Assembly (NCBI GenBank): GCA_949840885.1
Contig: CATKYJ010000026.1
Location: 1-61,577 of the forward strand
DNA length: 61,577 nucleotides
Direction: 5' to 3'
Source of the DNA: an uncultured Acetatifactor sp.
GTDB lineage: Bacteria; Bacillota; Clostridia; Lachnospirales; Lachnospiraceae
The notes beneath the pieces are model-generated. The model had not been told where the DNA came from and made no database searches. It saw nothing but the letters and a program-made list of their open reading frames with translations. Positions within the stretch are counted from its first letter, which is position 1, and the number at the start of each line of letters is the position of its first letter. A program made the translations under genes and the position numbers. Below are positions 53,624 to 61,077 of this stretch, piece after piece.

Positions 53624-54436
53624 ATGGAGAATATTCAGAAAGCTATTGAGCAGGTGAAAAAGGAGCTTGAACAGGCAGAACAGAAAAGGCAGGAGCCGGG
53701 CAATAATGACGCTGCCAGGATTGCCCGAGATATTGTGTGCGCAAATCTCCGTATCGGGAGATATACACAGGGATTAAAGAATCCAACGGAACCACAGGCA
53801 GAGGTACAGGAAAGGGCAGACTGCCCGGTCTATGAATGTGCCTGGATGTCAGACAACGAAAAGGCATTACATCCCATGCCGAAAAATTATCTATCTGTTG
53901 CAAAGTACCATGAAACGGAAATGATAGACCAGGTAATGAGTGACGGAGGAAATGCTGACAGCAGTCTGAACGTATCGGCTACTGCCAGGCTGGCGGATAT
54001 GATAGACCGGACGGAATTGCTGAGAATGGCATCAGAAAGCACACAGGGCATTCCTGCACTTCCGGGAGAAAAAGAGATTGCAGATTTAGTGAGTGCGTTG
54101 ACGGATCAAAACGGAGTCATTCCACCCGGCGAATTGGAAAGAGCCTGGTCCGGGATATGCGATTTATACCGTGACGAGTGGCGTCTGCGGCTCAAATTCA
54201 TAGATGCGGCTCGGTTACTGGCTCACGCTGCCTGTGATGATTTAATCGCCATGACCCGACAGCTGAAGGCTGTGCGTGGAGAAGTGCAGCGGATGGGAAA
54301 GGAAAAGGGATCACCGGATGAAATTGTAAAGGGCAACTGCCAGATTACAACTTTCCTGAGCATCCACCAGATACCCAGGCATGACAATGACAGATTATCC
54401 CATGAGCTTTATTGTCCGAAAGGTGAGGATCTGTAA
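53624..54436 (+). CDS. Coiled-coil element protein, paralogue B
   Basis: The 270-residue protein starts MENIQKAIEQVKKELEQAEQK, matching the start of the protein at 51483. The C-terminal half (ELERAWSGICDLYRDEWRLRLKFIDAA, EVQRMGKEKGSPDEIVK) also matches it, while the centre differs. The pair is probably a duplication within the element. No enzymatic motif is visible. GGAAAGGAAG precedes the start. Confidence 0.65.
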   Translation: MENIQKAIEQVKKELEQAEQKRQEPGNNDAARIARDIVCANLRIGRYTQGLKNPTEPQAEVQERADCPVYECAWMSDNEKALHPMPKNYLSVAKYHETEMIDQVMSDGGNADSSLNVSATARLADMIDRTELLRMASESTQGIPALPGEKEIADLVSALTDQNGVIPPGELERAWSGICDLYRDEWRLRLKFIDAARLLAHAACDDLIAMTRQLKAVRGEVQRMGKEKGSPDEIVKGNCQITTFLSIHQIPRHDNDRLSHELYCPKGEDL

Positions 54437-54538
54437 GAAAATAGGGAAAAGCGTATCTGAACAGCTGTAAAGCGTTAGTGAAAGCCGGGAAAGCGTAACA
54501 GAATCGCCCCAAAGCGTATCAAGAGGGGTAGAAAAGAC

Positions 54539-54569
54539 ATCCGGGGAATCAGTGCCCCGGATATTTTTT
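54539..54569 (+). terminator. Strong terminator closing the element's left operon
   Basis: ATCCGGGG and CCCCGGAT arms surround an eight-base loop and are followed by a T run. Upstream, four AAAGCGT copies spaced about 20 bases apart occur at 54447-54520. The remaining gap up to 54894 shows no gene that I can support. Confidence 0.85.
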
Positions 54570-54894
54570 CGGCTCCACCCTATGATTGAGCAGGAAAAGC
54601 ACAGTCCGGCCCTGCATCCGGCCATGTGAATATCCGGTCAGACCGATACTGGACAGGAAAGAGCGTCTGACAGCCCCACAGACAGCCCAGACACCGCCAC
54701 CCTCATAAATCTACACTGAGAGACAAATAACCGCCACCTGCCCCTATAAACGAACCACAGACCAGCGACAGCAACCGGAACCATGCCCCGGCACCGGACA
54801 GGAAAAGGAAATCCCGAAAGGGCAAGACCCCTCCGGGATAAGTAAGTTTAAGTTACGACTGCTACCCCCGCAGAAAAAGAAGCAAATCATGTTT

Positions 54895-55446
54895 TTAGAA
54901 ATCCAGACTGGCGAAATCAATCTGTAAATCTGCATAAATGCCTACCGGAATACGGTCATGGAATGTGTACGTTTCCACTTCAAAATGTTCTTGCTCCAGA
55001 CGGTAAACAAAAATGCGTTCTTTGTAAGGGTCTACAATCCAGTATTCCCGGACACCTGCGTTTGCGTACAGATTCAGCTTTAAAATATAGTCATGGCTGG
55101 AATTGCTGGGAGAAACAATTTCAATAATCCAGTCGGGGGCTCCGGTACAGCCACGGTCTGTAAGTTTGTTCTTGTCACAGATAACGCTTATGTCCGGCTC
55201 TACTATGGTTTTGCAGTTCTCCCTCAGCTTGACGGCGAACGGTGCAGGATAGACACGGCAGGAACCGCCCTTTGACTTGATATAATTGTTTATGACTGTG
55301 TGCAATTCACTGAGTATTGCCTGATGGATTCTGGACGGTGCCGCCTGGTTATAAATCAGGTTTCCCTCGATTAGCTCTGCCCGGACATTCTCCGACAGGT
55401 TATAATAATCTTCCTCAGTGTAAATTTTGGCTTGTGCTAATGGCAT
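54895..55446 (-). CDS. Uma2-family (DUF820) endonuclease-like protein
   Basis: The 183-residue protein has the DUF820/Uma2 core: YYNLSENVRAELIEG, VEPDISVICDKNKL, GAPDWIIEIVSPSNSSHDYILKLNLYANAGVREYWIVDP. The E-D-E-x-K-type residues of this PD-(D/E)XK fold are in place (EPDI and EIVSPS..K). Functions of Uma2 proteins are mostly unproven; mobile elements often carry them. It is convergent to the left operon and may be cargo. Confidence 0.85.
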   Translation of the reverse strand: MPLAQAKIYTEEDYYNLSENVRAELIEGNLIYNQAAPSRIHQAILSELHTVINNYIKSKGGSCRVYPAPFAVKLRENCKTIVEPDISVICDKNKLTDRGCTGAPDWIIEIVSPSNSSHDYILKLNLYANAGVREYWIVDPYKERIFVYRLEQEHFEVETYTFHDRIPVGIYADLQIDFASLDF

Positions 55447-55478
55447 ATTAGACCTCCTTCTGAAATTGGGTTGAAAAG

Positions 55479-55550
55479 TTACGGATTTGGCAATTTTGCT
55501 TTCTGTGCGTTATATTCGTCCTCGGTTATGGCTCCGGCATAGGCTACTTG
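55479..55550 (-). pseudogene. Relic of a SHOCT-type C-terminal motif
   Basis: On the minus strand, directly after the lipoprotein stop and in another frame, the sequence reads VAYAGAITEDEYNAQKAKLPNP before a stop codon. AG-ITEDEYNAQKAKL is the usual SHOCT motif found at protein C-termini. A frameshift at the end of the lipoprotein gene, or a lost gene, would explain it. Confidence 0.35.
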
Positions 55551-55933
55551 AATTTTTCAAGAATCGGATCGGTGTCTTTTATATGCTCCGTCCAATCTGT
55601 GAACTCGTCACTGCCAAAGGTTACGCCCGCTCCCTCGTCAAGAACCACACCGGCATAGGTTTTGTCGGAAAGGTTAAGGGTTAAGGCATTGCCATCAATG
55701 GTATATGTTCCGTAACAGCTGGTGTAACTGGTATCAATGCCCTGGAAGGTGCCATCATTATAGAATTTCAGGAAATCGAAATCCATTGATTTTTCCGACA
55801 ATGGGCTATTGTTCAGATAGATTCTATCCAAAATCGGAATAGAGTTATCCTCTCCAGTTTGGGTACCAGAACCGCATCCGGCAGCGGACAGTATCAGCAT
55901 GGCAGAGAGAAAGGCGAGCAATAATTTTTTCAT
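55544..55933 (-). CDS. Small lipoprotein of the mobile element
   Basis: The signal peptide MKKLLLAFLSAMLILSAAGC carries a lipobox. The mature part of about 110 residues looks like a beta-rich lipocalin-like fold (FLKFYNDGTFQG, CYGTYTIDGNALTLNLSDKTY). Its start overlaps the XRE gene stop by four bases, so the two are co-expressed. The function is unknown; surface lipoproteins of mobile elements can act in exclusion or signalling, which is not shown here. Confidence 0.72.
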   Translation of the reverse strand: MKKLLLAFLSAMLILSAAGCGSGTQTGEDNSIPILDRIYLNNSPLSEKSMDFDFLKFYNDGTFQGIDTSYTSCYGTYTIDGNALTLNLSDKTYAGVVLDEGAGVTFGSDEFTDWTEHIKDTDPILEKFK

Positions 55934-56202
55934 TGATTGTGTTCTCCCTCCGGCTCAACTTTTGCTTTGTTTGTATCTTTTACATCATCAATCGTATAGC
56001 GTATTTTTTGGCCATCTTCAAACTCAACATACATAGTGCATCCGACAAAATCAAAGATTTTCAGTAAATCAGAAACAGAAAAGACGTCTCTGGAAAACTT
56101 GTTTCGCACACTCTGCACTGGTATTCCGAGACAATCTGCTAATTCTGCAGGTTTGCGCTCTGCGATATTAAGGACAGCTTTTGTTTTACTTGCTACTGAC
56201 AT
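55930..56202 (-). CDS. XRE-like regulator of the nested element
   Basis: The 90-residue protein has ERKPAELADCLGIPVQSVRNKFSRD as a helix-turn-helix and ends in an acidic tail. It is divergent from the integrase transcript. Inverted repeats ATATCC-N5-GGATAT and ATATCCG-AAA-CGGATAT lie in the intergenic region at both promoters. It is the probable repressor controlling itself, the lipoprotein and the integrase operon. Confidence 0.78.
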   Translation of the reverse strand: MSVASKTKAVLNIAERKPAELADCLGIPVQSVRNKFSRDVFSVSDLLKIFDFVGCTMYVEFEDGQKIRYTIDDVKDTNKAKVEPEGEHNQ

Positions 56203-56244
56203 TATGTGTACCTCGCTTTCGATAGTTTGTCTTGTGCTTTCAGT

Positions 56245-56376
56245 ATATCCTAATCGGATATAAAATGCAAGTAAAAATCAAAAATATATCCGAAAACATT
56301 ATAAAAACACTTGACATACATAACGATATGGGCTATAATATAATCACAAGAACAAAAACATATCCGAAACGGATAT
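56245..56376. promoter_or_regulatory. Divergent promoters with ATATCCG operators controlling the integrase operon
   Basis: The rightward promoter is TTGACA (56311-56316), 17 bases, TATAAT (56334-56339). ATATCCG-AAA-CGGATAT (56360-56376) lies just downstream. On the minus strand TTGCAT, 17 bases, TATACT forms the XRE promoter, and ATATCC-TAATC-GGATAT (56245-56261) lies in its spacer. A half site is at 56284-56292. Confidence 0.7.
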
Positions 56377-56523
56377 AAAGCAAGCGAAGGTAGACGGGAG
56401 TACCGCAAGGGAAAGCAAGAATACCACATAACACCGGGAAACAGGATAAGGGGATAGTGAGACGGACAGAGTCCTAAGATACTTTAAAGCCTGCCGGGGC
56501 TTGCAAGAAAGGAGATATAAGCC

Positions 56524-56799
56524 ATGACAGAGAGACAGATTGAGAATAGGGTGAAGAAACTGAGGGAGATTGAAAGCCAGCGCAAGGCTCTGGAAGAGCA
56601 GGAGAAAGCTCTGAAGGAAGAACTCAAGAGGGATATGGAGAGCAAGGGCCTGGAAGAAATCAGGACAAAGAATTTCATCATCCGCTGGAAAGAGATCATC
56701 AGCAACACGCTTGACAGCAAGGCACTGAGAGCGACATTCCCGGATATCTGCGAACAGTTCACAAAACAGTCCGCAAGCAAACGGTTCACGATAGCATAG
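56524..56799 (+). CDS. Small coiled-coil protein of the integrase operon
   Basis: The 91-residue protein is a charged coiled coil (NRVKKLREIESQRKALEEQEKALKEEL) followed by a short region RTKNFIIRWKEIISNTLDS and ends ASKRFTIA. The layout resembles phage proteins in which a coiled coil precedes a small beta domain, such as Gp157-like or Gam-like helpers. I do not assign a function. AAAGGAG precedes the start. Confidence 0.65.
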   Translation: MTERQIENRVKKLREIESQRKALEEQEKALKEELKRDMESKGLEEIRTKNFIIRWKEIISNTLDSKALRATFPDICEQFTKQSASKRFTIA

Positions 56800-56905
56800 G
56801 CAAGCGGCTCCGCCCGAAAGGGCGGGCCAGCACCCGGCACCGGGGGATTTGCCAGAGCGTGAGTCCTCCGCACTAAAAGCGCAGCGAGTAAAGGAGGGTC
56901 ACACC

Positions 56906-57163
56906 ATGAGAAAGGCAATCAACGGCACAGGGACAATCGAACAGCTCTTTGAGAGCTACAAGGCAAGGTACAACGAGGAAACGCCACTGAGCGAAGGACA
57001 GGACACGGCAATGAACGAACTGGAAAAGGCAACGCTTACCGGCACGGCATCCGGCCAGACCGCATTTGACAAAGCGATAGCGTTATCCAGGGAATCCGAA
57101 AAGGCCGGCTTTATCCTCGGATTCAGAATGGCAATGAATTTAATGAGCGAGTGTCTGGGCTAA
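56906..57163 (+). CDS. Small helical hypothetical protein of the integrase operon
   Basis: ATG 56906 follows AAAGGAGGG and yields 85 residues beginning MRKAINGTGTIEQLFESYKARYNEE, mostly helical and without membrane segment. The longer frame from 56849 has no site. It is 33 bases ahead of the integrase and cotranscribed with it. The family is not recognised. Confidence 0.65.
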   Translation: MRKAINGTGTIEQLFESYKARYNEETPLSEGQDTAMNELEKATLTGTASGQTAFDKAIALSRESEKAGFILGFRMAMNLMSECLG

Positions 57164-57196
57164 CAGCCCGGCACCGCCCGGAAAGGACAGGGCAGC

Positions 57197-58420
57197 ATGG
57201 CAGGAAAGAACAGGAAGGACCACCGGGGGCGGGTACTGCCCCCAAATGTAAGCCAGAAATCAGATCAGCGGTACATCTGGAGAAAAATGATTGACGGGCG
57301 CCAGTATGTGCTTACTGACAATGACTTGAACGAACTGAAAAAGAAGATAGTCCGCAAGGAATCGGAGATACAGAACGGCATCTATAGTGACGCTCCGAAA
57401 GTGACGCTTAATGAATGGTTTTATAAGTGGATGGAGGTCTACAAGGGCAATCTGAAAACTACGACCAGGGAGAATTATTTCACCGGCTGGAAGAATTATG
57501 TGCAGGACAGCCCGCTCGGCAGTATGCAGATTGGCAAGATAAAGCGGATGCATCTGGTTGAACTGTATAAAGAACTGAGCGAGGGAAGAGAACTTGCCAC
57601 GGCCACGGTGCATAATGTGCATATCACGATATACGGCTGTCTGGCGGACGCTGCGGAAGATGGACTTATCGCAGAGAATCCGGCCACGAACGCTTTCAAG
57701 AAAATCAAGCACAAGGAACCTCAGCACCGCCAGGCATTGAGCATCAGAGAGCAGGAGCTTTTCATTGACTTTGTATCTGGCAATGACATTTTCAAAGTGC
57801 ATCTGCCTATGTTCGCTTTCTTTTTGGGTACCGGGGCAAGGTTCGGAGAGATGGCGGGGATCACATGGAAAGACATTGACCTGCAGAGGAATGTTATCAG
57901 CATCAGCCACACCATGCACTATACGAGGGTAAACGGCAAAATGAAATTCCATGTCAGCACACCGAAAACAAAAAGCGGCATCCGGGAAATCCCTATCATG
58001 CCGGAACTGAAAAAGCAGCTGATCCGGCAAAAGCAATATGATTTCATGTCCGGTATCCGGGGAACGGCGGAGATAGACGGATATACTGATTTTGTGTTCC
58101 ATTCCGCTGCAGGCAATCCTTATACAGAGGCGGGTGTAAATGCCATCATCACAAGAATTGTGAACGCTTACAACAGCCAGGAAACGGACAAAGCGAAGAA
58201 TGAGGGCAGGGAGCCGGAACTGCTGACGGACTTCTCCCCGCACGTCCTCCGGCACACCTTCTGTACCCGGTTCTGCGAGAATGAAAGTAATGTGAAAGTG
58301 ATACAGACCATTATGGGGCATGGGGATATTAAGACCACTATGAATATATACGCACATGCGACCGAAGATAAGGTACAGGAAACCATGCAGGAATTAAGCA
58401 GCAAAATTAAAATCTGTTAG
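57197..58420 (+). CDS. Tyrosine integrase of the nested element
   Basis: The 407-residue Tn916-type recombinase has an N-terminal arm-binding region, a core-binding domain (VTLNEWFYKWMEVYKGNLK, about 75-170) and a catalytic domain with GTGARFGEMAG for the first arginine, HVLRHTFCTRF, MGHGDIKTTMNIY for the last His and the tyrosine. It lies at the right end of the element, pointing outward. It is not closely similar to the prophage integrase at 44510, supporting two separate elements. Confidence 0.94.
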   Translation: MAGKNRKDHRGRVLPPNVSQKSDQRYIWRKMIDGRQYVLTDNDLNELKKKIVRKESEIQNGIYSDAPKVTLNEWFYKWMEVYKGNLKTTTRENYFTGWKNYVQDSPLGSMQIGKIKRMHLVELYKELSEGRELATATVHNVHITIYGCLADAAEDGLIAENPATNAFKKIKHKEPQHRQALSIREQELFIDFVSGNDIFKVHLPMFAFFLGTGARFGEMAGITWKDIDLQRNVISISHTMHYTRVNGKMKFHVSTPKTKSGIREIPIMPELKKQLIRQKQYDFMSGIRGTAEIDGYTDFVFHSAAGNPYTEAGVNAIITRIVNAYNSQETDKAKNEGREPELLTDFSPHVLRHTFCTRFCENESNVKVIQTIMGHGDIKTTMNIYAHATEDKVQETMQELSSKIKIC

Positions 58421-58430
58421 GCTTTTGATA

Positions 58431-58474
58431 GAGTCGGCAGCTTGGAGAGGACAGCCAGGCACCGGCTCTTTTTT
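58431..58474 (+). terminator. Probable terminator after the nested integrase
   Basis: GAGTCGG (58431-58437) and CCGGCTC (58462-58468) can pair with one mismatch, followed by TTTTTT. Confidence 0.55.
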
Positions 58475-58486
58475 AGTGCAGATTTT

Positions 58487-58504
58487 GGTACAAATTTAGG
58501 TACA
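58487..58504 (+). repeat. Right copy of the GGTACA terminal repeat
   Basis: GGTACAAATTTAGGTACA matches the left-end copy at 47924 except for one inserted base and one or two substitutions. It lies about 110 bases inside the right junction. Confidence 0.5.
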
Positions 58505-58595
58505 GATAAAGGATTGAGATAAACAAAGATAAATTTGCCATAGTCCGGAAAGCCCCTGTTTCTGCACTGTATGGAACATAAAGGGAAATGATAAA

Positions 58596-58919
58596 ATGTC
58601 GGTTCGAGTAATGGCAGACTTATATAACGCCCCGGAACTGATTACAGGGTATTGCATGGAAGAGTGCCCGGTGCATGGTTTTCTTCCGCTGGCGACAGAG
58701 GAAAAGAGCATACAGGGAATTACCCTGCGGCTTTTGCGAGGGTTCAATGAGGACGGATTAAGGGCTATGAAAGAGGATTTAATCGAAATAACAGAGGACG
58801 GAATCATCAGCAGAGAGGAACTTCCGAAACTGAAAGCAATTCTGGAAAAGCTGGAGAAGATTGCGGAGATCATAAGCGAAATGAAGATTGCCGGGGAGAA
58901 GTACATCAAGGGAGAGTAA
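58596..58919 (+). pseudogene. 3' half of the interrupted phage XRE-family gene, with its own start
   Basis: The frame begins MSVRV and then MADLYNAPELITGYCMEECPVHG, the normal continuation of the HTH protein whose first half is at 47664. The remaining 85 residues are helical (LKAILEKLEKIAEIISEMKIAGEKYI). The element's right end supplies AAAGGGAAA and an in-frame ATG, so this half may still be translated without its DNA-binding part. The next gene follows at once. Confidence 0.75.
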
Positions 58920-58949
58920 TTGGCTGAGGACAGGAAAGGAGATCTGATT

Positions 58950-59594
58950 GTGAGTAGAAAAAGCAGGCGAAAGCTATTGTTTGGGATAAAGGTCCTGGCG
59001 ATATGCGGAGCTGCTGTATTTACGGTTAAAGGTATTGATAATTTGTTTGCGAGTGCCGGAGGCAGCACCGGCAAGAAGGAGGATGCAGAAAGAACAATAG
59101 AAGTTTGTGAAATCATTACCACGGATATAGCGGCAGAAATGCAGCCGGAGGAAAAGAAAGAGATTCAAGAAACGGATGCACCGGAAGAGAGCCAGGGGAT
59201 GATATGGAGCATGGATTGGGATTCTGAGGACGCATACCTGTTGGCAAAAATCGCAATGGCAGAGGCCGAAGGCGAGGATGTTGAAGGAAAAGCGCTGGTA
59301 ATCCTGGTGGTACTCAACCGTGTATGGAGCAACAAGTTCCCGGACAGCATACCGGAGGTCATATTCCAGGAAAGGCAATTCAGTCCGGTTGGGAACGGGA
59401 GGTTTGACAGAGTAGAGCCTGACAGAGAATGTTATGAGGCACTGGAATTGATCCAGATAAACAAATGGGATGAAAGCCAGGGAGCTTTATACTTCGAGAG
59501 TGAGGGGAAGTCAAGTTGGCACAGGGATAACCTGCACTTCCTTTTTCAACATGGAAACCACTACTTTTATACAGATAAGGAGCTGGCGGAATGA
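58950..59594 (+). CDS. SleB-type cell wall hydrolase with N-terminal membrane anchor
   Basis: GTG 58950 lies eight bases after AAAGGAG. Residues 8-27 are a membrane segment, followed by an acidic linker and a SleB/Hydrolase_2 domain: LLAKIAMAEAEGEDVEGKALVILVVLNRV, QFSPVGNGRFDRVEPD, ALYFESEGKSSWHRDN. The glutamate in AEAEGE is the usual catalytic residue. It lies in the early region of the prophage rather than with lysis genes, so it may act on host wall during element or phage functions other than lysis. Confidence 0.85.
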   Translation: MSRKSRRKLLFGIKVLAICGAAVFTVKGIDNLFASAGGSTGKKEDAERTIEVCEIITTDIAAEMQPEEKKEIQETDAPEESQGMIWSMDWDSEDAYLLAKIAMAEAEGEDVEGKALVILVVLNRVWSNKFPDSIPEVIFQERQFSPVGNGRFDRVEPDRECYEALELIQINKWDESQGALYFESEGKSSWHRDNLHFLFQHGNHYFYTDKELAE

Positions 59595-59824
59595 GAAAAG
59601 CGAAGATGTATATATCAAGGAACTGGCTGTGGATTATAGCTGGTCTGATTCTGACAGAGGTATTTGTCAAAATGGCATATGCGGAGAGAGGGTATGTTGC
59701 CTACGGCGGGGAATGGCTGACCTTACCGCTGGTGCTTATGCTGGTAGAGGTATCAAGGTGCGTGGGTGATGTCGCAAGGTATCTGTTCGGAACGGAGGGC
59801 GGTTATGGATCAGACGAAGATTGA
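59591..59824 (+). CDS. Small membrane protein of the prophage early region
   Basis: The 77-residue protein has two hydrophobic segments (WLWIIAGLILTEVFVKMAYA and LTLPLVLMLVEVSRCVGDV). Its start overlaps the hydrolase stop by four bases and its end overlaps the next gene by 20 bases. Coupling to the hydrolase suggests a common membrane function. The family is unknown. Confidence 0.62.
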   Translation: MRKAKMYISRNWLWIIAGLILTEVFVKMAYAERGYVAYGGEWLTLPLVLMLVEVSRCVGDVARYLFGTEGGYGSDED

Positions 59825-60062
59825 TGAAATTGTGAGTGAATGGGTAAGGGCGGGAATCCACATATCCCAGGAAACGGTAGAGTATCTGATTTGGTTTTGT
59901 AACAGGAAGATGGATGTATGCGGGATTGAGAATAGTGAGGAATATCTGCCGTTGCTGTTCAAGGACGAGCTGAAAAATTATCTGTTCAGAGAATATGTTA
60001 ATGTTACAACGCTATTGAGGATGCGGAAAGGGGAGTGCGAAGGATGTGCAGCGTTTGTATGA
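59805..60062 (+). CDS. Small phage hypothetical protein
   Basis: ATG 59805 (MDQTKIDEIVSEWVRAGIHISQET) follows GGAGGG. The 85-residue protein is helical with a KNYLFREYVNVTTLLRMRKGE end. A longer frame from 59766 has no site. It is part of the tightly packed early operon. The family is not recognised. Confidence 0.6.
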   Translation: MDQTKIDEIVSEWVRAGIHISQETVEYLIWFCNRKMDVCGIENSEEYLPLLFKDELKNYLFREYVNVTTLLRMRKGECEGCAAFV

Positions 60063-60124
60063 GCGCAGGGGAATTTATGGAGCTGATCGGAGAAACATTC
60101 TCTACAGCGGAAAAGGAGGAATGA
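60044..60124 (+). CDS. Tiny CxxC phage peptide
   Basis: GGGGAG precedes an ATG coding 26 residues, MCSVCMSAGEFMELIGETF and an acidic tail. It overlaps the preceding gene by 19 bases and ends four bases before recT. Dense overlap is normal in this operon, but the frame is short and only moderately supported. Confidence 0.35.
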   Translation: MCSVCMSAGEFMELIGETFSTAEKEE

Positions 60125-60128
60125 TTAT

Positions 60129-61058
60129 ATGGCAGGACAGCAACCAGCAGTACAGCAGCAGGCCGGACAGGGCCAGCAGCAGACCGGCGTAAGCGTGGCG
60201 GTGCAGGTAAAGCAGATGGTATCATCGGATGCGGTAAAGAAGAAATTTACGGAAGTGTTGGGGCAGAAAGCTCCGCAGTTTCTCGCATCAATCACTAATG
60301 TGGTGGCCGGGAGCGCACAGCTGAAAAAGTGCAGTGCAAACTCTATCATGAGTGCGGCATTTGTGGCGGCAACATACGATTTGCCGATTGACAGTAATTT
60401 GGGGTTCAGCGCAATCGTTCCATATAACGAGAGTGTATATAACCAGCAGACAGGGCAGTATGACAAGATACCGAGGGCGCAGTTCCAGATGATGTATAAA
60501 GGATTTATCCAGCTGGCAATTCGTTCCGGTTATTACGAGAAGATGAATTATGCGGTTGTGTATGAGGATGAGCTGAAAAAGTACAATCCGATTACCGGAG
60601 AAATTGACTTTGTGACGGATTTCTCAGAATGCACACAGCGGGATGCGGGGGATGAAAGTAAGGTAGTAGGCTATTACGCATGGTTCCGTTTAAAGACTGG
60701 ATTCAGCCAGGAATTGTTTATGTCAAAGGCGGCGGTTGACAACCATGCAAAGAAGTATTCCCAGGCATATCGGTACGACATTAACAAGAATAAGAAGTCA
60801 AGCAAGTGGACTACGGATTTCGAGGCTATGGCGTTGAAAACAGTAATCAAGCTGTTACTCAGCAAATGGGGTATCTTATCGGTCGATATGCAGAGAGCCA
60901 TACAGGACGATCAAAAAGTTTATGACGAGGATGGCAACGGTGGTTATGGTGACAATCAGCCAGATGTCATAGAGGCGCAGGATGCTTTTGAAATGCAGGA
61001 AATACAGGAAGAGCAGGATAGCAACCAGATAGGCGGTTTGGAACTGGAAGAAGTATAA
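60129..61058 (+). CDS. recT: RecT single-strand annealing protein
   Basis: The 309-residue protein shows RecT family blocks: KSIMSAAFVAATYDLPIDSNLGFSAIVPYNE (with small changes), QFQMMYKGFIQLAIRSGYYEKMNYAVVYEDEL, GYYAWFRLKTGF, and MALKTVIKLLLSKWGILS. RecT anneals single strands and promotes phage recombination together with an exonuclease. The first 25 residues are Gln/Ala-rich and probably disordered. The exonuclease gene follows after 19 bases. GGAGGA precedes the start. Confidence 0.95.
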   Translation: MAGQQPAVQQQAGQGQQQTGVSVAVQVKQMVSSDAVKKKFTEVLGQKAPQFLASITNVVAGSAQLKKCSANSIMSAAFVAATYDLPIDSNLGFSAIVPYNESVYNQQTGQYDKIPRAQFQMMYKGFIQLAIRSGYYEKMNYAVVYEDELKKYNPITGEIDFVTDFSECTQRDAGDESKVVGYYAWFRLKTGFSQELFMSKAAVDNHAKKYSQAYRYDINKNKKSSKWTTDFEAMALKTVIKLLLSKWGILSVDMQRAIQDDQKVYDEDGNGGYGDNQPDVIEAQDAFEMQEIQEEQDSNQIGGLELEEV

Positions 61059-61077
61059 GGACAGGAGGAAAGAAGAA

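Larger units (their letters stand above)
47850..58615. mobile_element. Nested integrative element (about 10.7 kb) inside a prophage gene
   Basis: The two halves of one phage gene flank this block; ATGGC at 47850-47854 and 58611-58615 is the shared base string at the two ends. The block has its own tyrosine integrase at the right end, an excisionase-like protein at the left, and GGTACAAATyT-GGTACA repeats near both ends (47924-47940 and 58487-58504). It has no capsid, relaxase or type IV secretion gene. It could be a mobilizable element or a phage satellite. The boundaries are good to roughly 30 bases. Confidence 0.7.

Noticed and set aside
57260..58357. 365-residue minus-strand frame across the nested integrase
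   Set aside because: The plus-strand integrase has all catalytic motifs; this is a shadow.
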